From contig JAMXSV010000003.1 in NCBI GenBank assembly GCA_027559495.1, positions 3,224,001-3,288,000 of the forward strand: 64,000 nucleotides of DNA, given 5' to 3'. This document shows positions 12,089-22,984 of the stretch, in pieces (within the stretch, counting starts at the first letter, position 1; each line of letters opens with the position of its first letter). The notes under the pieces are model-generated. The model searched no databases, was not told where the DNA came from, and saw only the letters and a list, made by a program, of their open reading frames with translations. The position numbers were made by a program, and so were the translations under genes. The DNA is from Aurifilum marmelostoma (taxonomy: Eukaryota > Ascomycota > Sordariomycetes > Diaporthales > Cryphonectriaceae).

Positions 12089-13602
12089 GGCAACGAAGGT
12101 CAGGGCTTTGTTCTTTGAAGTGCTGAGAAGAGCCAGTCAATTGCTTCACAAGCAGGACTGTCTTTCATAGTCTGCGGATTGGCTTGGGTTGTTATCCATC
12201 TAGACATCCCAATGACTTTTAGATGGATAGCAGGATGATTTCTCATTGTCAATTACTGTACAGTCTCAAAAGAAGATACCCAACTGCTGCATTGCAACTG
12301 AATTTCAAGCCATTCGCGGCTACTGCTCTGCATTGTAGCTGTATCAACTCAAATACGTGCTCTCCAATAAATCTTGAGGCCCTGAAGACGAACCCGCCAC
12401 AGCTAGAGCACTCCCAAGTTATGGATGGAGTTGGGTTCCAAAGTTTGTCAGTGATGATCCTTCCACTAAGTATGTATAAGAATATAAGATACCATGTTAG
12501 CTGATGAAGGCTGTCTCGAAACAGGGGGTTGAGAGGCTCATCTGGAGTAAGAGAAACACGGACAAGAATAAGTAAAGTAGCTACCTTATAATTCAAAGCT
12601 CTGAGCTCGCAGTAAGAGCGGCCTCGCGATGTTTCATAGGACCTTTTTCCCTTTTGTTGGGGGGAGGGGAGGGGGCGTCAATGTCTGTCGGTGAAGGTTA
12701 GCTATGGCATATTCTAGGTATGCAGAATAAACAAGACAAAACGGCATGATGATCTGGATATGAACAGGAATGTGTAATGAAAATTCGTCAGCCAAATGCT
12801 TTAAGAGAGAGTGACTTTGATTCTCCTTACTAAACTTGACATTGTTTAAAAAGAACATGGATTAGTATGGGCGTGTTAGTCAGATAACTCTCAAGCAAAG
12901 GAACCCGGAGGGGAGGGGGCTTCGGTTCGTAGACAAATGATACTTACGCATTCACTCACGAAAGACATCAATAATTACCAGAAACCCTTGTGAAGCCTCG
13001 CCCCATAAAGTACCCCAGGTTAGTGGGATGTGGGACCTCTTTGAGAAAGCAGATGCACCAACGGGGAAGTGGAATGAGACGTACGGCTTCTGTTGGTCAT
13101 TTTTATGACACGACAGGGTGTATGAGCGTGAGTGCATACAAACCTCATGTGTCAGTCAAGGTTCCGCGATGATGAGGGGTGAACAAATAGTCATGACATT
13201 TTTGAAGACGGACGTACCTTGAGGTTGTTCATGAAGCTTGCTTGATCTCACCTGGCTTTCTAAGGGACTACAAGATGTTAGTCAGTATCGTACCAGAAGG
13301 ATCTGATGATGTGTGCGAGTGCCTAGGGGGGGTTGTGATTAGTATGCTCAGGTGGTTGCCCGCCCACCCACATGCCTAGCTGAGAATAAATGGCTGCAAG
13401 AACTTGTTTATATGTTGTGGAATAGATCGGTATGTTAAGATGGTAAGGTAGATGATTGCCCGCCCGCCCACGTTCCAAATTGAGTAGAAGAATAGATCGA
13501 GAAGAGAGATGGCAGTGGTAGATCAAGCTGCAAAGAGCTGTATGGTTATATGACGCCCACCCGCCCACATTCCAGATTGAGTAGAAGAGTAGATCGCGAA
13601 GA

Positions 13603-13698
13603 TAGATGGCAGCAGTAGATGGCAGCAGTAGATGGCAGTGATAGATGGCAGTGATAGATGGCAGTGATAGATGGCAGTGATAGATGGCAGTGATAGAT
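13603..13698. repeat. 13-nt tandem array (TAGATGGCAGTGA type)
   Basis: About seven consecutive copies of a 13-nt unit. The first two read TAGATGGCAGCAG and the rest TAGATGGCAGTGA. The array lies between the third and fourth GC-rich elements of the larger minisatellite. Confidence 0.9.
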
Positions 13699-13810
13699 TG
13701 AGCTGCGAAGAGTTTTATGATTATATGGCCCCCACCCGCCCACGTTCCAGATTTGAGTGAAGATGGTGCTAAGGATGTTTGAGTGCTAAGGATATTGGAT
13801 GCTAAGAATG

Positions 13811-13950
13811 TTTAGATGGTAAGGATATTTTAGATGGTAAGGATATTTTAGATGGTAAGGATATTTTAGATGGTAAGAATATTTTGAATGATAAGAATAT
13901 TTAGATGGTAAGAATATTTTAGATGCTAAGAATATTTCAGATGGTGAGAT
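13811..13950. repeat. 19-nt tandem array (TAGATGGTAAGGATATTTT type)
   Basis: About seven copies of a 19-nt unit. The first copies are nearly perfect; later ones degenerate (GAATATTT, GATGCTAAG). Flanking GCTAAGGAT fragments at 13769-13800 look like eroded copies. Confidence 0.88.
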
Positions 13951-15502
13951 CCCATTAGATGGTGAGGATAGCTGATGGTGAGATGGAACCATGTTGAATA
14001 TGGCAGTGTTTATATGGTGCCCTCCCGCCCACGTACCAAATTGAGTCAGAGCATAGATCGTGTATACAGGTAGCAGTTAGGTAGTAGATGATAGTAGTAG
14101 ATGGCGATGGCAGAAGTACTATATGATAAATATTGTTTCATGTATGGTAGACATATGGGGGGATTATTTGGCATGGGACCTTACCTCGGGACTTACCTTG
14201 TGACTTACCTGGGGAGAGGAAGAAGAGGAAGACCAACTTGAGTTCGATGAGGAGGACAGCGACATACTTATACTCGCAGCCTTGGAAATGCCGTTCCACT
14301 CAGGCCGATTTCATGTTGACCTTTTGACCATCATGCGGGCAGACGCTGCGTGCTAAATTCACTTAGGTGCGCCGGCGCGATCACGAAAGCCACAGCGCCA
14401 GCCTCACAACCACACGGTGCTGTCCTAGCGCTTCCTATCATCAGCATTCGGTTTCTGCATTAGTGACTAGGGCATCAGATGCTCTGGTAGAAACTGACCG
14501 ACCTGACGATGCGAGCAGTGAAATGACCTCATGACGGACGCAGTACTGTAATGCACATACCCCGCCTTAGAGCTGTATGAGGCTACAGTGGTAATTCAGA
14601 TGCCTGGCCGATTCGGCTCATATTCACAAATGCACATAGTAAGCTTGCGTATCTGTTTGTTTGACAGCGTATGGAAAAAACTCGAGTATAAGCATGTGAA
14701 CCTGCCCAGGTGATGGACGACCTCATGCCCCGATTCGTGGAATGGAGTACTCTGGCTACCTGGAGCACTACGAATGAGCTTGTGGTGATTAGCCAACTCT
14801 AAGACTTCCAGAGAGCCAAGCTTGTCAGGTCACAAGATCATATGGCTATGGAGGTACCAAAACTATAATGGTCAGTATAGAAGCGGGACCAGACGTAGAA
14901 TTCTAGAGACTTGCTCGACTAGGAGTGAAAGTGGAAGACGCGTTCAGGTATTCGTCATCATGATTATGTGACTCACATATTGAATTGCCCAGGAAGGAAC
15001 TGAGGCTTTTGCTAATAGAACATAGTATCACTACATCTTCACAATGTGCTTCATTTCAAGTCCGTCATCGAAAACATAATTATCACCAATTAAGCCTCAT
15101 CATTTTTTCAAAAAAAAAAAACCAATTATTTCTCTATAATTAAGTCGTGCTTCTTCCTGATCATAACATCTCACAGGAATGTCGTTCTGGGCCGCACGTG
15201 ATTATTTGCGTCCTCTTTGATTCCCTATGCCTGTGAGAACACATCTTGAATCCTACGCGAACTTGTGTATGCCCAGGTGGTCGGTCCTTGGGTATTGTTC
15301 AACACAATTGACTCAGAACTCCTAGTGTCAAGGCCGATTCTTCCACCGTTGAATTGTTGAACCGTACAGGGGTAGCCCTGCATGCTCCACTTGCCAGTAT
15401 TCTCCAAAATGCGCTGTGGTGTGCCTGGTGGTGACTCCTTTCTTACCACAACGTAGTACCAGAAAGCTCGACAATAGCCTGACCCCTGCCAGATTATTCG
15501 CC

Positions 15503-17118
15503 ATGTCTGAGACACAGCAGCCGTCGGGTGACAACACATTCCTCCGTGAATCGTATGGCCGACTTCGGCAAATCGTCGATGCTCGGCTGCAGGATGATCG
15601 AGTGTTGCCCAGCTCAGTTGATTACGAACAGGCAAGACAAAGTCTTGTGCTACAAGTCTTCTCGCGAGGACGACAAGGGATAGGTCGCGAGAGAACTTTG
15701 AACCATCTCTTGCACGATGTGGTCCCTGGACTTAACAGCCAGAACCTCTCTGGCCGTTACTACGGCTTCGTCACCGGCTCCAGCCTGCCGATCGCCGAGG
15801 TCGCTGACAACATCGTCTCAGCACTCGACCAAAACGTCCAGGTTCACCTCCCTGGGCAGAGCATCTCCACCGAGGTCGAGAATGCCACCCTGGAGATGCT
15901 GATAGACCTCCTGCGCCTCGGTGTCCCACAAGACTGGCCGGGGCGAACCATCACGACCGGTGCCACGGCGAGCAATATCCTTGGTCTGGCCTGTGGGAGG
16001 GAAGCGCTCATACGGAAGAGATGTGACTCCGTACGGCGAGAAGGAGGGGTCTCGGAGCTGGGTCTTCTGGCGTCTTGTCGGGAGGCGGGCATCCAGGAGA
16101 TCCAGGTTCTGACGAGTATGGGCCATAGCTCGCTGTCCAAAGCAGCAAGCGTAGTGGGCCTTGGAAGTGCAGCTGTCAAGGAGCTGCGGTTCAGCGAGGA
16201 CGAGCCGTGGAGGCTGGACCTGTGTGCAGTTGAACGTGAGCTACAGAGAGAAGGAGTGGCGTCGATCATTGCCGTCAGCGCTGGAGAGGTCAACACTGGG
16301 AGATTTGCGACTTGTGGGCGAGGTGACATGATGAAGCTCAGGGAGCTGGCGGACAGGTACAAAGCATGGATACATGTCGATGGTGGTATGTCGCTTATTA
16401 TACCGATCCCTATACCTACTGATGTAATGGGACAAGCAAAGCTGACAGGCTCTATGCAGCATTCGGCCTTCTCGCCAGGATTCTCCCACAAGGAGACGTC
16501 CAGTTTCAGAGACAGATCAGCGGCGTTGAAGGCCTCGAACTTGCCGACAGCATCACAGGAGACGGGCACAAGTTATTCAATGTGCCCTACGATGCAGGGT
16601 TTTTCTTCTGCCGCGATGCTACTATCCAGTCCCAAGTCTTCCGAAACCCCAACGCCGCATACCTCACATCATCATCCTCATCTTCAGCCGATCCGCCCAT
16701 CCAGAGCCCTCTGAACGTAGGCCTGGAAAACTCACGCAGGTTCCGTGCCCTCCCGCTGTACGCTGTGCTGTGTAGCGAGGGCGAGCAAGGCCTGCAGCAG
16801 ATAGTCTGCCGGATGGTTGATCTGGGCAGGAAGGTGGCGGCTTTCATCGAGGGCCATCAGGACTATGAACTGCTCCCTGCCGATGCCGAGCTGGACAACA
16901 CGTGGATCGTTGTCCTGTTCCGGGATCGGAGAGCCGAGTACAACAACGCGCTGACGGAAAGGATCAATCAGACGCGCCAGTTCTATGTCAGCGGGACCAG
17001 CTGGGCGGGCCAGAAGGCCACACGGATTGCTGTGAGCAGCTGGCGGGTCGATGTTGCAAAGGACGTCCCTGTTGTAATGGAAGTGCTGGATCGGTTGTCC
17101 AAGGAGCCGCCTCGATGA
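15503..17118 (+). CDS. Group II pyridoxal-phosphate-dependent decarboxylase
   Basis: Two exons, 15503-16385 and 16460-17118, with a 74-nt intron (GTATGT donor, GCTGAC branch point, ATGCAG acceptor); 513 residues. I chose the ATG at 15503 because the open frame upstream contains only non-ATG starts. Features of the aromatic-L-amino-acid/glutamate decarboxylase fold are GRYYGFVTG, a PLP-phosphate-binding TTGATASNILGLACGR, the HVDGAFG aspartate that contacts the pyridine nitrogen (D293), and the Schiff-base lysine in TGDGHKLFNVP (K332). Such enzymes decarboxylate aromatic or related amino acids to amines; the substrate cannot be told from sequence. It lies upstream of a GNAT acetyltransferase on the same strand. 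An amine-forming enzyme beside an N-acetyltransferase is suggestive but unproven as a functional pair. Confidence 0.92.
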
Positions 17119-17722
17119 GGTCAGATAATTATTTTGTTTAGGAAAAGTGCTTCAATACAAATTTACACGTGACCTCATTTGTCTCGCATATTAAGCCCGT
17201 GGTATCGAGTTGTCTAGGTTTACAAAAGACAGGCGTTTGTATTGTTTAATCCGATTCAAATGCAACAGCAAGGCTGACTGTTGCCGCGCGTCCGCTGTTA
17301 CATTTCTTGAGTGCCATTATCTGCCCAGGTGATGAACATTACAGTAGTACACTGCACCAATGCCGAGCTCCGAGGTCCACAGACTACGGCCGTGCAGTAT
17401 CAAAGCCCGAGAGATCCATCGCTCTCAGCAGTGCCAAATTGAAAGGGTCCATAGGCAACAGTGAGTCAGTGCCGTGAGTAATTATCGCCCTAGCGCGCAG
17501 ATGCGCATGGGAAGGCTTTGCACGACGTATTATAGTGTATGAGAGCACGACAGTGCACCAAATGAATTTTTCAACAATGGAAGAAAAACAGTTTAATCAT
17601 CCAAATTCGAATACTAGAACCCCTACTCTGTACCTCTCGATTTCCGTCTTTGCTCTTAGACGACAACAGAATAATAGTCTTCTCCACAAAAGTTAATCCA
17701 TATCGCCTATGTGAAAGCAACC
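17119..17722. other. Spacer between decarboxylase and acetyltransferase genes
   Basis: About 600 nt containing the 3' flank of the decarboxylase gene and the promoter of the acetyltransferase gene. It is AT-rich near 17555-17620. No coding or RNA feature is supported. Confidence 0.5.
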
Positions 17723-18277
17723 ATGAGCGACCTATCCTTCCGAAAAGCAACATCATCCGACGTGCCGTCCCTGCTGAAGCTCGTCCAGTCTGCCTACCGC
17801 GGCGAGGCTAGCAGGGAAGGCTGGACCACCGAGGCTGACCTCGTGGTGGACGACCGCATCGACGAGCCGGGCCTGCTCGCTAAGATCAACCAGCCCCACG
17901 GAAGAGTCCTGATCACCTTTGCTGCAGATGCCGGGCCTGAGCCCTTGGCGTGTTGCGAGGTCACCGCCCTCGAAGGGTCGAGCGAGTCAGCGACACTCGG
18001 CCTCTTTGCCGTCAATCCGAAGTTACAGAACGGGGGTATCGGGCGCAGGGTTCTCGCAGAGGCGGAGAGGTATGCGAGGGACGAGATGGGCATCACGGTC
18101 ATGGAGATGAACGTTGTCTGGTCGAGGGAGGAGCTGCTGGCTTGGTATGAGAGGCGCGGCTACAAGGCGGTGGAGGGCGAGACGCGCCCGTTTCCGCATG
18201 ATCACCTGCCCAATGGAAGGGCTGGGGCGTTGAGACAAGACTTGTATTTCAAGGTCCTGAGAAAACAGTTGATCTGA
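17723..18277 (+). CDS. GNAT-family N-acetyltransferase
   Basis: Single exon, 184 residues, starting at the ATG at 17723 (context CAACCATGAG). The GNAT fold is clear. The N-terminal FRKATSSDVPSLLKLVQSAY forms strand 1 and helix 1. LGLFAVNPKLQNGGIGRRVL contains the acetyl-CoA pyrophosphate-binding Q/R-x-x-G-x-G/A loop near residues 102-107. A C-terminal LLAWYERRGYK is typical of the last helix and strand. The family transfers acetyl from acetyl-CoA to an amine; the substrate is unknown. The gene follows the decarboxylase on the same strand, and its stop lies only 38 nt from the stop of the convergent gene, so their 3' UTRs probably overlap. Confidence 0.9.
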   Translation: MSDLSFRKATSSDVPSLLKLVQSAYRGEASREGWTTEADLVVDDRIDEPGLLAKINQPHGRVLITFAADAGPEPLACCEVTALEGSSESATLGLFAVNPKLQNGGIGRRVLAEAERYARDEMGITVMEMNVVWSREELLAWYERRGYKAVEGETRPFPHDHLPNGRAGALRQDLYFKVLRKQLI

Positions 18278-18315
18278 GGGACAATGTGATCACGCTTTCT
18301 TTTGCCTTTCTACTT

Positions 18316-19146
18316 TTACGAGCATGGAGTACTAGAGCTATATTTGAATTTACAAGTGATGACGATCGTCCACCCCGATGAGCTCTCCCATAATCCCATC
18401 TCGTTCTGTCGTCGGAACGTTAACTCCTCTGCGCGCGTTGTTGCCGCCACCACGCCTTTGGTGACACCGGATACCTCTGATTTCTGATGTGACGAAGTTC
18501 CGAATTCTGCAGCCAGAAGACGAGCCATACGGTGAGCTCGAGCCTCATCTTTCCACCACAGCAGACCATCTACCTGCTCTTTCTCTTCAGAACGCAACTT
18601 GTGATATGTCGGATCCGAACCAAGTTTGTGAGCAGCTGGTAGTCCCTGTATTGATCCCTTCTCCTCGGTGTCGACTAATTGACGGCGGTGGACGATCCTC
18701 GATTCTTTGACGTAGACATTATCTTCCCGTCTCAAATCCGCACCAGAGAGTGTCCAGCCGCGCGAGATCGGCACAGCCTCGTCGGGCGCAAGATATAGTT
18801 CGGACAGAATTCCTCCCCGGACCACGCCGTTTCCTCTACTTTGTGAACGGTGCCTGCAGACATCAGCCAGGAACCCTTGAATCAGAGCAAAAGTTTCCTG
18901 GAGCAGCTCTTGCTCCTCTTGAGCTGCTCGCTTCAATTTTTCTTGATGAGTATCGATGACCCGCCGCGAGGCCTGGTCAACTGCTTGGGCGAGAGACGTC
19001 TCGAGCCCGGTCAGTGGCATGAAGATGGTATCACCACTAAAGGGTCTCGAGGACTTGGTCGGACTTTCTGTAGTGTACGGCGGAGGAGGTTCGGGGGACC
19101 GACGGAGATCTCTGGATGTGCTCCCGGATCGCTCGTATTGCGGCAT
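18316..19146 (-). CDS. Hypothetical protein with PPxY motif and coiled coil
   Basis: Single-exon frame of 276 codons with an ATG at 19146 and no in-frame interruption. I do not recognise a family. The N-terminus is Ser/Pro-rich with PPPY at residues 21-24. Residues about 65-90 are charged and helical (DTHQEKLKRAAQEEQELL), a probable coiled coil. A tryptophan/arginine-rich segment (GLLWWKDEARAHRMARLL) lies near 196-213. There is no signal peptide or membrane segment. It is convergent with the acetyltransferase gene. The sustained open frame and coherent composition support a real gene, but splicing and function are untested. Confidence 0.6.
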   Translation of the reverse strand: MPQYERSGSTSRDLRRSPEPPPPYTTESPTKSSRPFSGDTIFMPLTGLETSLAQAVDQASRRVIDTHQEKLKRAAQEEQELLQETFALIQGFLADVCRHRSQSRGNGVVRGGILSELYLAPDEAVPISRGWTLSGADLRREDNVYVKESRIVHRRQLVDTEEKGSIQGLPAAHKLGSDPTYHKLRSEEKEQVDGLLWWKDEARAHRMARLLAAEFGTSSHQKSEVSGVTKGVVAATTRAEELTFRRQNEMGLWESSSGWTIVITCKFKYSSSTPCS

Positions 19147-20042
19147 CGTGCTCGAAGCTGTTCTGCAGAGAGGGTTTTGTACGAGTGGCAGAGCTGCAGG
19201 CAGCGGATTCTTATCTGGAGGTCACGTTCCGAGCAATGGCGTGACACATTCTTATACGAAAAGAGAGAAACCTGACTGATAGCTTAGTGCACAGGCTTTA
19301 CTTGTGCCGTTCAAGCGTAGGTAGCTTCAGCTAGACATGTGGTAGTGCCAGGTGCCTTCAGAATAAGTTTAGTGCAACTCATAGTAGAATATCCATGCCT
19401 CTAGATCCCACAAAAAGTTGGTCAGAAGAAGGCTGTATGGTCTCATGAGAGGCAATCTATGACCGTATCGATAATATAACAGATCAAAGTGGCCTTATTA
19501 TATGATCATTAGCTTGCTCAACGCACTGCATGTTCATTGATTCAGAGCTTTTGTAACTTGTCACACTCAATTTTAGTTTGCCCGCTTATGAGCGGCGAAG
19601 CAGAATTACTGTGTAGTCAGTAACAAGTTCGAGACCAGGCTTATAGCCCAATATCGGTATGCTGCGAGCGCAGAGAGCCTACATCTTCTGGTGTATTATG
19701 TACTGAACCTTTCGGCAGATCAAGTCAAGGAAGATGCTTGTTGACTGTGCCTAACTCAGTACAATTATTCCGTGCTGCTCTTTTCTTCTATCCAACTATC
19801 TTTGTTTCTTGTGTATAATTGTCACATGCTAATAAGTCTAGAGGTTCTCGCTAAGCCTACCGATCACATATGGTTCCCACCTTTTTACTTCTCCGTCGAC
19901 GGTTTCTCTTTGTCAGAGAAGAACTTGTATAAGAGGACGGCCCTGTTCCTCATTTTCTGGGCCCGACAAGGAATGCGAGGGAGCAGGTCAACAACATTCC
20001 CTCAGACTCATGCCGGACCACTGAGATTGCCATGTCTACATC
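19147..20042. other. Divergent promoter region, no gene seen
   Basis: About 0.9 kb between the divergent unknown gene (minus) and flotillin gene (plus). It is AT-rich around 19440-19520. No coding or RNA feature is supported. Confidence 0.5.
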
Positions 20043-21932
20043 ATGCCTCCCTTTTATAAGATCTCGGCACCAAATGAGTACCTCGCCATCACTGGCGTAG
20101 GGATCAACACCGTCAGGATATGCAAGTCAGCCATCATATGGCCTCTTCAGAGATATATTCGCTTCAGGTATAGTGCATGCTGTCCTTGGAAGACCCTCGT
20201 CTAGCTGCTCCAGCGTGTTGACACCAGAGTCTTGCACCACAGTGTACAACCTCACGACTATGCCATTGATCTCCAGGCCATGACCAAGGAGAAGTTGCAG
20301 TTCCTCCTCCCAGTTGTGTTCACAGTCGGACCCGATGTCGACGCCAGGGGCAGCAACTCGTCTGGTTCTCGAGAAGCAAATGACCAAGACGACGGTGATG
20401 CCCAAGATGAGCGCTACGACCGTGGTGATTCTCTGGTAAAGTATGCCATGCTGCTAACGGATAATACGTCAAGGAAGTCAGCTCCCAAGACCAACGAATT
20501 TCTAGAAAACATCATCAAGGGTATCATTGAGGGCGAGACTCGTGTGCTTGTGTCGTCCATGACCATGGAGGAAATTTTCACGGAGCGTGAAGAGTTCAGT
20601 ACGTGTATTTAGTGTTTTGCGTTGCGAGGAACTACAGAACCACTGACATGTTGCAGAACGCCGAATCTTCCGCAACATCCAGGGCGAGCTCGACCAGTTC
20701 GGCCTCAAGATCTACAACGCAAACGTCAAGGAGCTGCGCGATGCCCCCGAGAGCAACTACTTCGAATCCCTGGCGCGCAAGGCCCACGAAGGCGCCACGA
20801 ACCAGGCCCGCGTCGACGTGGCAGAGGCACAGCTCTTGGGCAACGTAGGCGAGGCGAAGCGAAAGGGCGAGCAGGAGCGGGAGATTGCCAAGATCAACGC
20901 AGAGACGGCCGTGCAGAAAACGGAGCGGGACAGCGACAGGGCCGCCGCCGAGGCGAAACTGGCCACGCGCAAGACCGTCCTCAGCCAGAACGTCGACATC
21001 GCCAAGATTGTGGCCGCGCGCGCCACCGAGTCCAGGGACGAGGAGCTCAAGCGCGAGGTCGGGATCAAGCGCGCCGCTGCCGAGATGGAGCGCCTGCGTG
21101 CCAATGATGTCGTCAAGGCCACCATCGCACGTGAGGCAAAGCAGCAGGCGGCCGACGCGAGAGCGTATGAGACCCAAGCGCATGCCAAGGCCAACGCCGA
21201 CGCCCGCGTCTACGAGACGGAGGCGGATCTCAAGGCTGCCAATCAAACTACTGATGCCGCGGCGTATAAAACGCGGACCAGTGCTGAAGCAAAGGCGTTC
21301 CAAATCCAGGTCGATGCCAAGGCGGGCGCTGACGCCCGCGCGTACAAGCTCGAGACGGAGGCACATGCAGAACTCGAGGCGGCCAAGCAGGCTGCGGATG
21401 CCAACGCGTATGATACGCGGTGTGGCGCTGACGCTGGCAACTATGCATCCATAAAGAACGCAGAGGCGCATTCGCAAACCATGCTCAAGGAGGCCGAGGG
21501 CCTGGCCGCGATGGCCACTGCGTACGGCAGGCTGGCTGACGCCATGGGTGGACCTGCTGGTCTTCTGCAGTACCTGATGATCAAAGATGGTACCTATGTC
21601 CAGCTTGCCAATGCCAATGCCAACGCCATCCAGGGACTCCAGCCCAAGATTTCTGTCTGGACTACCGGAGCTGAAGGTCGCGAGGGCGGCTCGTCGGATA
21701 GCACGGAGACTATGCGCAGTAAGCTGGTTCTTGTTGAAGTATGGAAACATTAACTGAGATCAGATACTGACCAACACTCCCAGACGTTTACCAAATGCTG
21801 CCTCCCCTTATGACAACCATCAATGAGCAGACGGGCATCACCCTTCCAGAATGGCAATTTGGCCGGATGCGCGACCGGATGGGAGAGGTGGAGAAGAGCA
21901 AGCAGATTGTGAACCTGAATTGTGAGAACTAA
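20043..21932 (+). CDS. Flotillin-like SPFH/band 7 protein
   Basis: Four exons: 20043-20167, 20243-20598, 20657-21718 and 21784-21932 (introns 75, 58 and 65 nt); 563 residues. It opens with YKISAPNEYLAITGVGI, followed by VQPHDYAIDLQAMTKEKLQF, KGIIEGETRVLVSSMTMEEIF and RRIFRNIQGELDQFGLKIYNANVKEL. These are the SPFH domain of flotillins/reggies (about residues 1-200). A long Ala/Glu/Lys coiled coil follows (about 210-460), with repeated DARAYE-like segments. The C-terminus contains GGPAGLLQYLMIKDGTYVQLA and NEQTGITLPEWQFGR. Flotillins mark ordered plasma-membrane microdomains and occur in filamentous fungi but not in budding yeast. The protein is probably peripheral on the inner leaflet and oligomerises through the coiled coil. 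Family assignment is firm. Confidence 0.94.
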
Positions 21933-22984
21933 GATCAGGATGTCTTTGATGAGAGTATAATTGTTCAATGTAATCAGCATCTGATTTCTCAGTTCGATGA
22001 GCCGAGGACAGTGACAGTATGGTTGTTTTACAATGAGGTTCAGTTTGGGTTGTTCTTGCTCTATGGCGCTTCTGGGTCCAAGGTGGCCTAGAGTGCTTGT
22101 CAGGCAGGCCACTGAGTGATTTATGGCTAGAGAAGTATGATGACTTCAGGGAGCACATACTTGGTCTCTGTAGGGATATGTCAAAGGAGAAGCTGGGCTG
22201 TGCTGTCAAGCAGATTGCTCGAGCATTTTTTGTTAATAGATGACGAGATTCCTTGATGATTCCTCTGAATAGCCTCGGGGAAGTCATGAAGCCATCTCCA
22301 AGTGGAAGGAAGAAGCTCAGTGGTGATGTAGGACTAGAGTGTTTGGTGCACACTTCCCATACCAAGTAGAGGATGTAAAGGGGCAGAACCTTTCTCATCT
22401 CCTTGACGGCCCAGCTCAAAAGGCAATCGATGGAGCTGGAAATACTGGACATGAACTGCAACAAAACCTTGGGCCCACGTAAAGACACGCTGAGGGATCT
22501 AGCTTCTTACTTGCACGTCAGTTGATTGCAGACAGCTGATCCTCGCAGCAGATTGTTGCGCGGATGAGAGTACTGCCAAAGAAGGGTAATACTTTCCTTC
22601 CTGTGCTGAGACACGACGCTTGACCAAACCCTAAGCACACGCACCTCGACTTGGCCTCTGTGAGAGAAACAATATTCCACCTTCTTGTCAAAATATCATC
22701 AATTTCTCAGACACCAAGATCAACTCCGCCTTTCTCACTGGCCAAATCTAACTTCCAAACAAAGCAGCGTACAGACAGAGTCGGGGTCAGTCAAACGCCT
22801 CGACGACGCTCGCAACCTTTCCGACAACGCGTCGCGATCTCTGTTGTCCGAATCGACACCAACACGACTGACGCAGGTGAGTCTGTTTCACGACAACGCG
22901 TCGAGAAGATAGGGTCAAGAGATCTGACAACTGGCCGGGACATTTTCGCAGCGCTACCCTCGAGGCGCCCGTATCACATCCAAG
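21933..22984. other. Intergenic region with a probable 5' UTR intron
   Basis: It holds the 3' flank of the flotillin gene and the 5' leader of the 154-residue gene. A clean intron (CAG/GTGAGT donor, CTGAC branch point, TTCGCAG acceptor) lies at 22877-22951, before the ATG. A 216-codon minus frame at 21838-22488 overlaps the last flotillin exon and is not supported. Confidence 0.55.
22877..22951 (+). other. Probable 5' UTR intron of the 154-residue gene
   Basis: The donor CAG/GTGAGT at 22877, CTGAC at about 22924 and TTCGCAG acceptor ending at 22951 make a 75-nt intron. The upstream exon has no ATG in frame with the downstream start at 22985, so I read this as an untranslated-leader intron. 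Confidence 0.6.

Larger units (their letters stand above)
13353..14040. repeat. Composite minisatellite with GC-rich spacer motif
   Basis: A short GC-rich element of the form CCCRCCCACNTNCC recurs five times, near 13359, 13459, 13554, 13729 and 14020. It is usually followed by a conserved segment resembling ATTGAGTAGAAGARTAGATC. Tandem arrays sit between the copies: a 13-nt unit (TAGATGGCAGTGA and variants) and a 19-nt unit (TAGATGGTAAGGATATTTT and variants). The order of element plus variable array suggests growth by slippage and unequal exchange. Confidence 0.9.
12089..15502. other. Gene-free stretch containing a minisatellite
   Basis: I find no supported coding region here. Frames on the minus strand at 13323-13992 simply read through tandem repeats. 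The central 0.7 kb is a composite minisatellite, annotated separately. A 12-nt tandem repeat of CTTACC-containing units lies at 14175-14209. The region close to 15060-15150 is AT-rich and probably promoter of the decarboxylase gene. Confidence 0.55.

Noticed and set aside
13323..13992. Minus-strand frames rich in YHLK and CHLSLPS repeats
   Set aside because: These are read-through of the 13-nt and 19-nt tandem arrays, not a protein gene.
21838..22488. 216-codon minus-strand frame
   Set aside because: It overlaps the last exon of flotillin on the opposite strand, has no recognisable motif, and is more likely the 3' UTR antisense.
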